Positions 1-7,636 of a stretch of DNA of 64,000 nt are shown one piece after another. Positions within the stretch are counted from its first letter, which is position 1. Every line of letters starts with the position of its first letter. Source of the stretch: an uncultured Bacteroidia bacterium. Its GTDB lineage: Bacteria; Bacteroidota; Bacteroidia; Bacteroidales; F082. Under the pieces are notes generated by a model. It saw only the letters and a list, made by a program, of their open reading frames with translations. It had not been told where the DNA came from and searched no databases. The stretch lies in the NCBI GenBank assembly GCA_902771635.1, contig CACXXW010000006.1, positions 1 through 64,000 on the forward strand. Direction: 5' to 3'. The position numbers and the translations under genes are program-made.

Positions 1-1
1 G

Positions 2-268
2 CTGAAGAAGCAGGGCATTACCAAGCTGAAGACCTATCAAAGGACGCTAGACCGTAAAGCTAGGCAGATATGTGACGGACTTGCAGATGTTGGTGCTACG
101 GAATGCAGAGCAATAGTCGCATCTATTCCAGCAACTGAAGACCTTGGCTCATTAAGCGTGAGCATTGAAAAGGCAAAGGGTGGAAGTGGTGCATATACTG
201 CAACGATTCATCTGAAAGGTGAACAAGTCGCCTTCGTTGAATTTGCGCTTGTCAGTGGCAATCACTAA
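2..268 (+). pseudogene. Partial phage tail-component-like gene, 3' end only
   Basis: An open frame enters from the window edge and encodes about 88 residues before TAA at 266-268. The composition and the segment QVAFVEF near the end resemble HK97-gp10-like minor tail/head-tail proteins of phages, which usually continue with a Gly-rich end after VAF(I/V)EFG. Here the frame continues as ALVSGNH and stops, because from about position 245 the DNA is the antisense strand of a sialidase gene. The native phage C-terminus is therefore missing. No other phage gene lies in the window. The family call rests on one short motif and overall character, so confidence is low. Confidence 0.35.
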
Positions 269-442
269 CGATCCATCTTTGGCTGTTATGATTGCAGGAA
301 TGCGGTAATTGGTGGAGCCGTAGTCGCCAGGCCGGTAAATCACAGTGCGGGTTAAGGTATCGCTACTGCGCTGAGGACTTGGTTGGCCACAAGCAGCAAA
401 AACAGCCATCAGTAGAGCGGCAAGGGCAAGGATTTTTTTCAT
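152..442 (-). pseudogene. Truncated sialidase lipoprotein, N-terminal fragment
   Basis: The fragment starts with a lipoprotein signal (lipobox FAAC, Cys18). It continues with an N-terminal sialidase stretch: GDYGSTNYRIPAIIT, then the DGSLVIATDKR arginine-containing motif, then KFNEGDL. Bacteroidales exo-sialidases (GH33) remove terminal sialic acid from host glycans and normally exceed 500 residues. After GDL, where families continue with Pro and an Asp-box propeller, the frame runs into unrelated sequence (FTFQMNRCS...) that is the antisense of the phage-like gene. Real homology therefore spans about 442 down to 235. The protein is non-functional as it stands, through deletion, recombination or misassembly. 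Confidence 0.75.
227..244. other. Junction microhomology between phage-like and sialidase sequence
   Basis: These 18 bases read as VAFVEF on the plus strand (end of the phage-like frame). On the minus strand they read as KFNEGD (sialidase). Both readings make sense in their own families, so this stretch looks shared by two originally separate sequences. Confidence 0.5.
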
Positions 443-512
443 AATGGAAGCTTTTTGTGTATTATAATGCCGACAAAACTAACAATAATTCGGCACACAC
501 ACAACTTTTTGC

Positions 513-520
513 TATTTTTG
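513..520 (+). promoter_or_regulatory. Bacteroidota -7 element TATTTTTG
   Basis: TATTTTTG fits the TAnnTTTG -7 consensus and lies 60 bp before the ATG at 581. In-frame starts upstream of it (455 and later) would precede the transcript, so it decides the start of the next gene. No clear -33 TTG was found. Confidence 0.5.
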
Positions 521-580
521 CCTCACGATATATGTCAGACACCATCAACAAAAGTAAAGGTTTCGGCAAAACTCAAGATT

Positions 581-1243
581 ATGACTAGAATTATTAAAGA
601 TCATTACAATCTGACCCACAACGACAATTTCGTGGGGAGTTATTATGTTTTCGATAACCACACCTACAACTATAATGTCAGCAGTTGGGAATCCGACATC
701 AAGGACTGCAAGGACCTGCTGGCAGAGATGGGCCTGCTGAAAGACATAGAATCGAAGGAACCCGTCGCCGCCATTGAGTCGATGATGAAGGAGGAATACC
801 GCGTGGCTGGTAGGAAGAGGCCAATTTACAAGTTCGGAGACTTCACCTTGAAGCGAATCCCTCAGGAGACCACCGACCGCTTCATAGTATATCGCCGTAG
901 CGCCAAAAAGAACGAGTTGGGCTATTCGGACAAAGACCATTCCGCTCCGCATTATGAGGGGCCCAAAACGCCGGAAGGGATGAAAGAATGGACCACCTGG
1001 TATGCCTTCGTCAAAATGGACGATGGCACATACGAGGCGGCACTCGACGAATCCTGGTGGTGGGGTGGCGGCCACAACGACGGCGGCACCATCCACACCG
1101 ACATCCCCGAAGAATGGTTCGAATTGTCCTACGACGAATTCCTTGAAAACGTGGTAACGCTTTCGGCGGCAGCACACTATGGTTTCACGCCAGATGAACT
1201 AAAAGAAAAACAAGGACTGAAAGAATTCTTTGGTTTCGAATAA
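581..1243 (+). CDS. Hypothetical protein, 220 aa
   Basis: I do not recognise this protein. It has no signal peptide or membrane segment, so it is probably cytosolic. The N-terminal third is acidic and helical. The C-terminal half holds a striking Trp/Gly/His cluster (DESWWWGGGHNDGG) followed by IPEEWFELSYDEFLENV and a helical tail. The frame stays open upstream to 455, but the -7 element at 513-520 and the low coding quality of the first 42 codons point to ATG 581. It is monocistronic and convergent with the ogt operon, whose stop is 12 bp away. The Trp-rich loop could be a ligand or metal site, but nothing further supports that. Confidence 0.6.
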   Translation: MTRIIKDHYNLTHNDNFVGSYYVFDNHTYNYNVSSWESDIKDCKDLLAEMGLLKDIESKEPVAAIESMMKEEYRVAGRKRPIYKFGDFTLKRIPQETTDRFIVYRRSAKKNELGYSDKDHSAPHYEGPKTPEGMKEWTTWYAFVKMDDGTYEAALDESWWWGGGHNDGGTIHTDIPEEWFELSYDEFLENVVTLSAAAHYGFTPDELKEKQGLKEFFGFE

Positions 1244-1254
1244 GACACAACACG

Positions 1255-1752
1255 CTATTTCCACCATCCTTCCAGTTTCAACAACGCGATTTTGTTGTGC
1301 AAACCACCGCCATAGCCCGTGAGTTTGCCATTAACGCCCATCACGCGATGGCAGGGCACGATGAGGCAAATGGGGTTCCATCCCACTGCGCCACCTACCG
1401 CCTGTGCAGAATTGATTTTCAACCGTTTTGCGATTTCTCCATAAGTTAGCGTATGTCCAAATGGTATCTCGCACACGATATCCAACACTACCTTGCGGAA
1501 TGGTGTCAAGTCTTCCATGCGGTAAGCTGGTGTGAAATCGGGCTGATGGCCAGTGAAATAGAAGTCCAACCAACGATAGGTATCATGAATTACGGGCGGT
1601 AGTGACAAGCCATGGCGCGTCTCTACAACGCCCAATGGATGTTTGTTTTCGTCATGCGAACCTGCAAACCATAGGCCCGTCAACACCTCGCCGTCGGTAC
1701 ACATCAGCAGGTCATCAAAACCTTCTGGGGTCGGATAAAGGTATGTTGCCAT
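1255..1752 (-). CDS. ogt: Methylated-DNA--[protein]-cysteine S-methyltransferase
   Basis: Suicide repair enzyme that transfers alkyl groups from O6-alkylguanine in DNA to its own cysteine. The 165-residue protein has the catalytic IVPCHRV motif, the preceding helix-turn-helix (YGEIAKRL...AVGGAVGWNP) and the closing GYGGGLHNKIALLKLEG typical of Ogt/MGMT. ATG at 1752 is chosen because it follows the upstream acetyltransferase stop by 2 bp and matches the usual N-terminus; the frame stays open into that gene without conserved sequence. It is the last gene of a minus-strand operon. Confidence 0.9.
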   Translation of the reverse strand: MATYLYPTPEGFDDLLMCTDGEVLTGLWFAGSHDENKHPLGVVETRHGLSLPPVIHDTYRWLDFYFTGHQPDFTPAYRMEDLTPFRKVVLDIVCEIPFGHTLTYGEIAKRLKINSAQAVGGAVGWNPICLIVPCHRVMGVNGKLTGYGGGLHNKIALLKLEGWWK

Positions 1753-1754
1753 AT

Positions 1755-2240
1755 TCAATCCTCCAAAGCGAATTTTCGTAATGCCGTTTCGTCCAAGCGT
1801 TGCACGGTCCATTCGTCCATGGGCACGGCACCGATGCTGCGGTAAACGGTCAGGGCAGGTTTGTTCCAATCGAGACAAATCCATTCCATGCGGCCGCAGT
1901 TGCGCTCCACAGCGATCTTGGCCAGGTATTTCAGCAATGCCTTGCCGTAACCCCGACCGCGTTTCTCGGGAAGGATAAACAGGTCTTCGAGATACAGGCC
2001 CTTGCGCCCGACAAAGGTGGAGAAGTTGTGGAAAAACAAAGCGAATCCGATGACTGCGCCGTCTTCCTCGGCAAAAACCACCTCGGCAGCATGCTCCACA
2101 AAAAGGGAATGGTAGATGGTGGCTTCGTCGGCCACGACCTCATCGGCGCATTTCTCATACACGGCGAGTTTCTTGATGAATTCAAGAACCAGGCCTGCCT
2201 CTTCGGGCTTCGCAGGACGGATAGTGAATTGATTGTTCAT
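1755..2240 (-). CDS. GNAT family N-acetyltransferase
   Basis: Acetyl-CoA-dependent N-acetyltransferase of 161 residues. The fold signature is clear: an N-terminal TIRPAKPEEA strand/helix, the central LYLEDLFILPEKRGRGYGKALL containing the R-G-x-G-x-G/A acetyl-CoA loop, and WNKPALTVYRSIGA near the end. The pattern resembles the diamine (spermidine/thialysine) acetyltransferase branch, so a polyamine or small amine is a possible substrate, but that is inference. It lies 2 bp upstream of ogt and about 80 bp downstream of the frameshifted gene; that gap holds a degenerate repeat. Confidence 0.85.
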   Translation of the reverse strand: MNNQFTIRPAKPEEAGLVLEFIKKLAVYEKCADEVVADEATIYHSLFVEHAAEVVFAEEDGAVIGFALFFHNFSTFVGRKGLYLEDLFILPEKRGRGYGKALLKYLAKIAVERNCGRMEWICLDWNKPALTVYRSIGAVPMDEWTVQRLDETALRKFALED

Positions 2241-2270
2241 GGTTTGATTGTTTGTTCATTTTAGGTAACG

Positions 2271-2310
2271 GGTCCTTCGATCCTTCGAGAGCCTCTGGAC
2301 TCAGGAACCC
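2271..2310. repeat. Degenerate copy of the GGTCC..GTCGAAGG repeat
   Basis: A diverged inverted arrangement (GGTCCTTCGA...TCGAGAGCC...ACTCAGGAACCC) matches parts of the dispersed repeat seen better at 24883, 30945 and 47017. It occupies the gap between two operon genes. Confidence 0.35.
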
Positions 2311-2319
2311 TACAATGGA

Positions 2320-2753
2320 TCATTTTTTCAGCATCTTTCCCCTAATATGCTTCAACGCGGCCGGCAGCACCTCTGGCTCCATCATTTGGAGTGCCGTGTT
2401 GAACTCTTCGAGCAGTTCGGGATAGAATTTGCTTTGCGCATAAGTCAGCTTAATGGCCAAAGATTTCACGCCGATGGGTTCATCGGAGAGCATTCCAATA
2501 GGTTCATGATGAGACGGCGCTTGGTGGTGCTGGTGGTCCGCATGACTTCATCGATAAGGGTATTCTGCCTTTCGGCCAGCCAGGAATCTGCGGTCTTGGG
2601 CAGGTGCGTCATCACCCAGGCGGCATTGTCGGAAGTACGCTTGTCTTCATCGAAGAGCAACTGAAACAGTTCCTCCTTGAAGTCGCCACTAGCCAAGGCT
2701 CGGGCGTCGCCTCCGCTGATTCTACCGGATAATATGGTTTTCAGCTCCGACAT
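2320..2753 (-). pseudogene. Frameshifted conserved hypothetical protein
   Basis: The first frame (from ATG 2753) encodes about 85 helical residues (FKEELFQLLFDEDKRTSDNAAWVMTHLPK...) resembling HEAT/armadillo-like repeats, then stops at 2466. Adding one base near 2490-2500, so that GGAATGC becomes GGAAATGC, gives one continuous protein of about 144 residues. That protein would continue LEMLSDEPIGVKSLAIKLTYAQSK and end GKMLKK at 2320. So this is a single-base deletion or a sequencing error. It sits 3 bp downstream of the phzF-like gene, in the same operon. Function unknown. Confidence 0.65.
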
Positions 2754-2756
2754 AGG

Positions 2757-3593
2757 CTAAACACACAATTCTCCTTTCGCGACAATCGCCGCCGTGCCGC
2801 CCACATAGATGGTGCCATCCTTTCGGATTTGTGTGGCCACCACCGAAGGTCGACCCATGGCCTCACCTTGCATGAAGGCACATTCCGCTTCTGCGCCAAG
2901 ACAGCCGTTTTGTTGCAGATAGAAGGTCAACGCCGCATTGGCGGTACCAGTGGCCGATTCCTCGGGCACGCCGTACAAAGGCCCGAAGTCACGGACATGG
3001 GCTGTGTAATCATCGTTGGCAAAGGCAAAGACATGGAAACTGACTGCATCATATTTCTTGGTGATGGCAGTGATGGCCTCCATGTCGGGATTCAATGCCT
3101 GCAAGGTGTCCACATCGGGCAAGGGAATCATCAAATCGGGAAGGCCCGAGTAGGCAATTTGTATAGGCATCGCGGGATGGCAATCATTGACACCCAATGC
3201 CTTATAGATTTCTTCTGTCTCTTCGACAGTAGCCACAATACGCGGCATGGCCATCTGCATCATCACCTTCTCCCCTGCTTCGATGCGTAAATCACCAGCA
3301 AGTGTGTGGCAAAGACAAGTCCTCGAAGCCAAACCTTCATGGTGTAACAAATAGAATGATGCTATGGTGGCATGGCCACATAGCTCAACCTCGGCTTTAG
3401 GCGTGAAATACCGGATAGTATACTCCTTATCCGAGTGCCGTCTGATGAAAGCCGTTTCCGAATAACGCAACTCGGCAGCGATTTGCAGCATCAATTTCTC
3501 TTCGGGAAAACAATTTGATTCAAGTAACACCACACCCGCGGGATTGCCGCCGAAGGGTTGATTGGTGAAGGCATCAACAACATAGTATCTCAT
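2757..3593 (-). CDS. PhzF family isomerase/epimerase
   Basis: Member of the PhzF/diaminopimelate-epimerase-fold family, 278 residues, about the usual length. Visible signatures: the N-terminal VDAFTNQPFGGNPAGVVLL, SETAFI carrying the conserved catalytic Glu, ELCGHATIA, and the second-half DFGP....ESATGTANAALTFYL. These proteins isomerise small acids; only some act in phenazine synthesis, and no phenazine genes are nearby, so the substrate is unknown. It lies 3 bp from bcp upstream and 3 bp from the frameshifted gene downstream, implying co-transcription. Confidence 0.9.
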   Translation of the reverse strand: MRYYVVDAFTNQPFGGNPAGVVLLESNCFPEEKLMLQIAAELRYSETAFIRRHSDKEYTIRYFTPKAEVELCGHATIASFYLLHHEGLASRTCLCHTLAGDLRIEAGEKVMMQMAMPRIVATVEETEEIYKALGVNDCHPAMPIQIAYSGLPDLMIPLPDVDTLQALNPDMEAITAITKKYDAVSFHVFAFANDDYTAHVRDFGPLYGVPEESATGTANAALTFYLQQNGCLGAEAECAFMQGEAMGRPSVVATQIRKDGTIYVGGTAAIVAKGELCV

Positions 3594-3596
3594 GAC

Positions 3597-4040
3597 TTAT
3601 AGTATCTGTGCCGTATGGTTCTTGGTATCCACTTTGCCGATAGCATCGATGATAACGCCATCTTCATCAATGACATAAGTTGTGCGCAGCGTGCCTTCGG
3701 TCACCTTGCCGTACATCTTCTTCTCACCCCATGCCTCGTAGGCTTTCAGGATGGTCAAGTCGGTGTCGGCGATGAGATGGAAAGGCAGGTTATATTTGGC
3801 GATGAAGTTTTGATGCGACTTGGCACTATCACGGCTAACACCCAGCACGTTATAGCCCAACGACAGAAAACGCTCGTAGTTGTCGCGCAGGTCACAGGCC
3901 TCTGCGGTGCAGCCCGGTGTGCTGTCCTTGGGATAGAAATAAAGCACCAGTTTCTTTCCAGCAAAATCGGTGAGTTTTACAAGGTTGCCATTTTCGTCAT
4001 TGCCCTCAAAATAAGGGGCTTTTGTTCCTTTTTGTAACAT
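3597..4040 (-). CDS. bcp: Thioredoxin-dependent thiol peroxidase (Bcp/PrxQ type)
   Basis: Cytosolic peroxiredoxin that reduces hydrogen and organic peroxides. The 147 residues contain the peroxidatic cysteine in YPKDSTPGCTAEACDLRDNY, with the second cysteine five residues later as in Bcp/PrxQ, followed by LGVSRDSAKSHQNFIAKYNLPF and YGKVTEGTLRTTYVIDEDG. It is first in the bcp-phzF-x-GNAT-ogt operon and has a -7 element about 26 bp upstream. Grouping a peroxidase with an alkylation-repair protein suggests a stress-protection operon (inference). Confidence 0.93.
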   Translation of the reverse strand: MLQKGTKAPYFEGNDENGNLVKLTDFAGKKLVLYFYPKDSTPGCTAEACDLRDNYERFLSLGYNVLGVSRDSAKSHQNFIAKYNLPFHLIADTDLTILKAYEAWGEKKMYGKVTEGTLRTTYVIDEDGVIIDAIGKVDTKNHTAQIL

Positions 4041-4065
4041 GGTTTGTATGTATTGTTCGTGTGTG

Positions 4066-4073
4066 CAAAGTTA
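4066..4073 (-). promoter_or_regulatory. -7 element TAACTTTG for the bcp operon
   Basis: On the minus strand TAACTTTG lies 26 bp before the bcp ATG (4040) and matches TAnnTTTG. Confidence 0.5.
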
Positions 4074-4255
4074 CACATTTTGACACTAATTCAACAAAAA
4101 CAAATAATTTATCTGCCTACCAAAAAACCAGTATTTTTTGCAGACGAAAACAACTCCGATATGAACATTCAAAACTGCTTAAACGGTAGTGGATTGGAGC
4201 GCTGTTTAGCAGGGATAGAAAAGATTGAAAATAGTTGCTTTTTTCTTCTTTTCTG

Positions 4256-4284
4256 TTGCATGTTAGAAAAAAAGTGTACTTTTG
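4256..4284 (+). promoter_or_regulatory. Promoter TTG-N18-TACTTTTG
   Basis: A TTG at 4256-4258 and TACTTTTG at 4277-4284, separated by 18 bp, form one of the best -33/-7 pairs in the window. No annotated plus-strand gene follows; only the short transcript unit ending at 4406. Confidence 0.6.
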
Positions 4285-4289
4285 CAAAC

Positions 4290-4406
4290 AGTTGGTTGCG
4301 GCAACGGAAAGAAAAACGAATGGATTATCAAGACGTAAAGGACGGAACAACAGTTACGACACCTCCCGCAATAACAGATTAAGCCTCCTAAACGGGAGGC
4401 TTTTTT
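4290..4406 (+). ncRNA. Candidate small RNA or micro-peptide mRNA, ~117 nt
   Basis: A strong promoter (4256-4284) and a hairpin terminator with a T-tract (4381-4406) bracket about 117 nt. The predicted transcript starts near 4290. It contains an open frame at 4320-4382 for MDYQDVKDGTTVTTPPAITD, whose TAA is the first part of the terminator stem. The peptide has no recognisable family. The unit could be a regulatory RNA or a 20-residue peptide gene. It does not match SRP RNA, tmRNA or 6S motifs that I know. The region from 4074 to 4255 upstream shows nothing else. Confidence 0.45.
4381..4406 (+). terminator. Rho-independent terminator of the small transcript
   Basis: AAGCCTCC, a TAAACG loop, then GGAGGCTT followed by six T. 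On the minus strand the loop supplies the stop codon of the convergent nuclease-like gene. Confidence 0.75.
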
Positions 4407-4858
4407 ATTGGCCTTTTGTAGATTGTCTGAAAAGCCAAACTTTTGTTCCTACCAATTCTAATTTCTTCAACATATACGTATTGTTCTCCTATTGCTTTAC
4501 GATAGATAATTGTTTTGTGATGATGACTTCTAGAAGTGTTATTGGAGATTTCCACTTTGTCTCGGTTTTTGATAATATATGGGATCAACAAATAATCTTC
4601 AAGCGATAGCGGCATCCTATCATTGCTTCTTTCTCCATGTCTGTTTTGAGAATGATTTGTGCCACTAGTCTCGATAACATGCTTATACCCTGTCAGATCA
4701 AGACCTGCACTTTTAGCGATGGATTTCAATTCATCATCCACATCATAATCAATGATGGCAAACTTGTAGTCGCATTTTTGACCTATTAATTGAACGAGTT
4801 CCTCAAAAGAAATGCGTTTCTCGGACTCTTTGTTGAAAGCATTATTCCTTTTTCCCAT
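4388..4858 (-). CDS. Putative BECR-fold (phage barnase/EndoU/RelE-like) nuclease domain protein
   Basis: Protein of 156 residues with no signal peptide. The C-terminal two thirds show a pattern seen in the phage-type BECR nuclease domains that ride on head-morphogenesis proteins and toxins: GYKHVIETSGTNHSQNRHG, then MPLSLEDYLLIPYIIKNRDKV, then KTIIYRKAIGEQYVYVEEIR and a final YK. The histidines would be catalytic candidates. ATG 4858 is preferred over an in-frame TTG at 4873 because GGGGGAG lies just upstream and comM ends 2 bp before. The stop codon is inside the convergent terminator loop. It is translationally close to comM. No phage or toxin partner is nearby. The family call is tentative. 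Confidence 0.45.
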   Translation of the reverse strand: MGKRNNAFNKESEKRISFEELVQLIGQKCDYKFAIIDYDVDDELKSIAKSAGLDLTGYKHVIETSGTNHSQNRHGERSNDRMPLSLEDYLLIPYIIKNRDKVEISNNTSRSHHHKTIIYRKAIGEQYVYVEEIRIGRNKSLAFQTIYKRPIKKPPV

Positions 4859-4860
4859 TA

Positions 4861-6393
4861 TCAACTCCCCCAATTATCCCTATCCAAACTACGATAGTTT
4901 ATTGCCTCGGCGAGATGACCCGTCTGAATGTACTCGCTGCTGTCTAAATCGGCGATAGTGCGGGAAACTTTGAGGATTCTATCGTATGCGCGAGCAGAGA
5001 GTCCGAGGCGATTCATGGCATTTTTGAGGATAGTACGGCAGTCCTCATCCAAGTCGCAATACTTCTGGATGAGTTGTGTAGTCATCTGGGCGTTGGCGTG
5101 AATGGTTGGATACTCTGCATAGCGCTCCTCCTGGATCTTCCTTGCCTTGATGACACGCTCACGCACTGCCGCACTTGACTCTCCTATTTGCTTGTCGGAC
5201 AAATCTTTATAGGCCACTGGCACAACTTCAACGTGCAAGTCAATACGGTCCATCAAGGGACCGCTGATGCGGTTAAGATATTGCTGCACCATACCAGGCT
5301 TACAGGTGCATTCCTTGTCGGGATGGTTGTAATATCCGCAAGGACAAGGATTCATGGCTGCGACCATCATGAAATTGGCAGGGAAGTCGACGGTCATCTT
5401 GGCTCTTGAAATCGTCACAATCCTATCCTCCATTGGTTGCCTCATTACTTCTAAGACAGTTCGTTTGAACTCAGGCAGCTCGTCAAGAAAGAGCACGCCA
5501 TTATGTGCAAGGGAGATCTCACCCGGCTGGGGATAGGTGCCGCCACCTACCAAGCCTGCGTCACTAATAGTATGGTGCGGGCTCCGGAAAGGTCTCGTTC
5601 GCACCAACGCGGCATTACGGCCAATCAATCCAGCCACGGAATGGATCTTTGTGGTTTCCAAAGCCTCCGCCATCGTCAAAGGGGGTAAAATGGTAGGCAT
5701 ACGCTTGGCAAGCATGGTCTTGCCGCTGCCGGGAGGACCGATAAGGATGACATTGTGTCCGCCAGCGGCCGCAATCTCCAAGGCTCGCTTGATGTTCTCC
5801 TGACCTTTCACATCGCTGAAGTCGAACTCGTATACAACATCTTGCCACGAGTCGACCATATCAATGGACACAGGCTGAATCTGGTTTTCGCCATTAAGAA
5901 TCGACACAACTTCATGAATGTTTTCCACACCATATACCTCCAAGCCTTCCACCACAGCAGCTTCACGCGCATTGGGTTTTGGAACGATGAGTCCACGGAA
6001 ACCATCTTGTTTCGCTTTGATGGCAATAGGCAAAGTACCTTTAATAGGTTTGAGCGTGCCGTCAAGCGAGAGCTCGCCCATAATGATGAATTGTTCAAGC
6101 AAATCAATGCTGACCTGCTCCGAAGCCGCCAGAATGCCGATGGCAATGGGCAGGTCATAAGCCGAGCCTTCCTTGCGGATGTCGGCGGGCGCCATATTTA
6201 TGACAATTTTCCTATGGGGATAGTAATAGCCAAGATTGATAATGGCAGCTTCAATACGCTGCTGGCTCTCCTTGACAGCGTTGTCGGGTAGGCCGACCAG
6301 ATAGAAGTTGATACCTCTGTCAATGTTCACCTCAATGGTGACCTGAATGGCTTCGATGCCGAAAAGGGCACATCCAAATGTCTTTACTAGCAT
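4861..6393 (-). CDS. comM: YifB/ComM family AAA+ magnesium-chelatase-like protein
   Basis: AAA+ ATPase that acts as a branch-migration helicase in natural transformation in the bacteria where ComM was studied. The 510 residues carry the N-terminal ChlI-like domain (VGLPDNAVKESQQRIEAAI), Walker A GPPGSGKTML at about 219-228, RSPHHTISDAGLVGGG, Walker B GVLFLDELPEF, a cysteine cluster (NPCPCGYYNHPDKECTC) and the C-terminal RAYDRILKVSRTIADL. Length is normal. It starts at ATG 6393. The nuclease-like gene follows 2 bp downstream, so both may be one transcript. Confidence 0.93.
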   Translation of the reverse strand: MLVKTFGCALFGIEAIQVTIEVNIDRGINFYLVGLPDNAVKESQQRIEAAIINLGYYYPHRKIVINMAPADIRKEGSAYDLPIAIGILAASEQVSIDLLEQFIIMGELSLDGTLKPIKGTLPIAIKAKQDGFRGLIVPKPNAREAAVVEGLEVYGVENIHEVVSILNGENQIQPVSIDMVDSWQDVVYEFDFSDVKGQENIKRALEIAAAGGHNVILIGPPGSGKTMLAKRMPTILPPLTMAEALETTKIHSVAGLIGRNAALVRTRPFRSPHHTISDAGLVGGGTYPQPGEISLAHNGVLFLDELPEFKRTVLEVMRQPMEDRIVTISRAKMTVDFPANFMMVAAMNPCPCGYYNHPDKECTCKPGMVQQYLNRISGPLMDRIDLHVEVVPVAYKDLSDKQIGESSAAVRERVIKARKIQEERYAEYPTIHANAQMTTQLIQKYCDLDEDCRTILKNAMNRLGLSARAYDRILKVSRTIADLDSSEYIQTGHLAEAINYRSLDRDNWGS

Positions 6394-6539
6394 AATTCTT
6401 AGTGTTTAAAGTTTCATGCCGCAAAGATGCAACCCTTGTCAAGAAAAAGCCGTTGAACAAACGTTTGTTGTCGACAGTAGTCGTTTGTTGTCGTTTGCTG
6501 TCGGGTATGTTTTTAATAATCAATAATATAAAAATAATG

Positions 6540-6565
6540 GACAGACACACGGGTCTGCCCCTACT
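6540..6565. repeat. Short GGGTCTGCCCCTAC repeat remnant
   Basis: ACAGACACACGGGTCTGCCCCTAC contains inverted CAGAC/GTCTG and sits alone between the comM and gldB-like genes. I recognise this kind of sequence as recurrent in Bacteroidota intergenic DNA, but only one copy is present here. Confidence 0.3.
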
Positions 6566-6570
6566 TTAAC

Positions 6571-7569
6571 CTATTTCCTTGGTTTGTACCCCGAATCTTG
6601 GAAGATATTCTGTAAATCTTTCCGTTTCATCAAATTCTGGAGCGATGTATCATTGCTAGAGAAATAAGAGCGAATGATGTTCAAGCCGAAATACTCGCCC
6701 AAACGCGAAGGCGCATCATTGCTATAAGCCTGGGTGAACGGCCCGTCACCAAAAAACATCATATAGGAATCCAGGCTGGCATCATAAAGACGGCGGTTGC
6801 CCACAATGTCGGCCCAAACCTGGCCTTCGTTCTCAACTGCCCATTGCCATTGCTTGGTCGAATAGCCGAGCAAAAGGCTGTCGGGCAACTCAGGACACAT
6901 GGACTCGACAAAGAAATTGCGTCGGCCGTAAAACACCATCTCATCAACGATCTGGCTTTGCTTGCGCCATTCGTAGAGGTAATACGTATAGAGTTGCTCG
7001 GCCACTTCCTTGGCCAGAGTCGGCACATTCCTACGCAGCGACATGTATCTTGGCATTCCGATTTGGTCGTAAGTCTCTTCATCATTGAGATACCAGTCCA
7101 AAGAAATCACTAGTTGGTCATCAATGATTTGAACCGAAGGCTCATCGGGGTGGATACCCGTGATACATGTGAACGCCTTTTTAGGCAACTCAATATCAGG
7201 ATAATAGTGTTGGAAATGTGCAAACACGTCCTCCACTACAGGCTCTACTTGTTTCAAATCGGGAAAGGTAGATTTTACCTTTTTATATAAATAGATACTG
7301 AACGGGTCGGTGGCAAAATCCTTGAGGTATTGCACCGCATCGGGGTTGTTGAGGTCGCCACTGAGGAACACATGGTAACGGTCCTGGAGCTTCATCAGTT
7401 CCACTTGGAAATCGGCAGTATCCAGGTTGAAGAGCACCTCTTCGTAACGGTCGAATTCGAGTTCGTAGGGGTCAGGCTTGATGTCGAGTTTGGCTTTGTA
7501 AGCAGGCTCGTTCTCTTGACACGAGGCCATCATCAGGCAGATGGCGAGGAGGATTAGTATTCTGTTCAT
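6571..7569 (-). CDS. gldB: GldB-like gliding-motility/T9SS lipoprotein
   Basis: Lipoprotein of 332 residues (lipobox MASC, Cys17). The pattern FDRYEEVLFNLDTADFQVELMKLQDRYHVFLSG near the N-terminus, ITGIHPDEPSVQIIDDQLVISLDWYLN in the middle and LPDSLLLGYSTKQWQWAVENEGQVWADIV later are typical of GldB-family proteins. GldB is required for gliding in Flavobacterium and is kept in non-gliding Bacteroidales with T9SS. It fits the gldE/gldD genes at 45631-47648 and the sorting-domain proteins in this window. The gene stands alone between comM and cinA. Confidence 0.75.
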   Translation of the reverse strand: MNRILILLAICLMMASCQENEPAYKAKLDIKPDPYELEFDRYEEVLFNLDTADFQVELMKLQDRYHVFLSGDLNNPDAVQYLKDFATDPFSIYLYKKVKSTFPDLKQVEPVVEDVFAHFQHYYPDIELPKKAFTCITGIHPDEPSVQIIDDQLVISLDWYLNDEETYDQIGMPRYMSLRRNVPTLAKEVAEQLYTYYLYEWRKQSQIVDEMVFYGRRNFFVESMCPELPDSLLLGYSTKQWQWAVENEGQVWADIVGNRRLYDASLDSYMMFFGDGPFTQAYSNDAPSRLGEYFGLNIIRSYFSSNDTSLQNLMKRKDLQNIFQDSGYKPRK

Positions 7570-7636
7570 GTTCTATGTGTGTTAAAAAGCAGAGGCTTAC
7601 GTCACCTGCTTATCTGTCGCCCCTACGGGGCTTGGG

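Noticed and set aside
1..450. Insertion sequence or transposase at the window edge
   Set aside because: The partial frame has no DDE or HUH motif and resembles a phage tail protein more.
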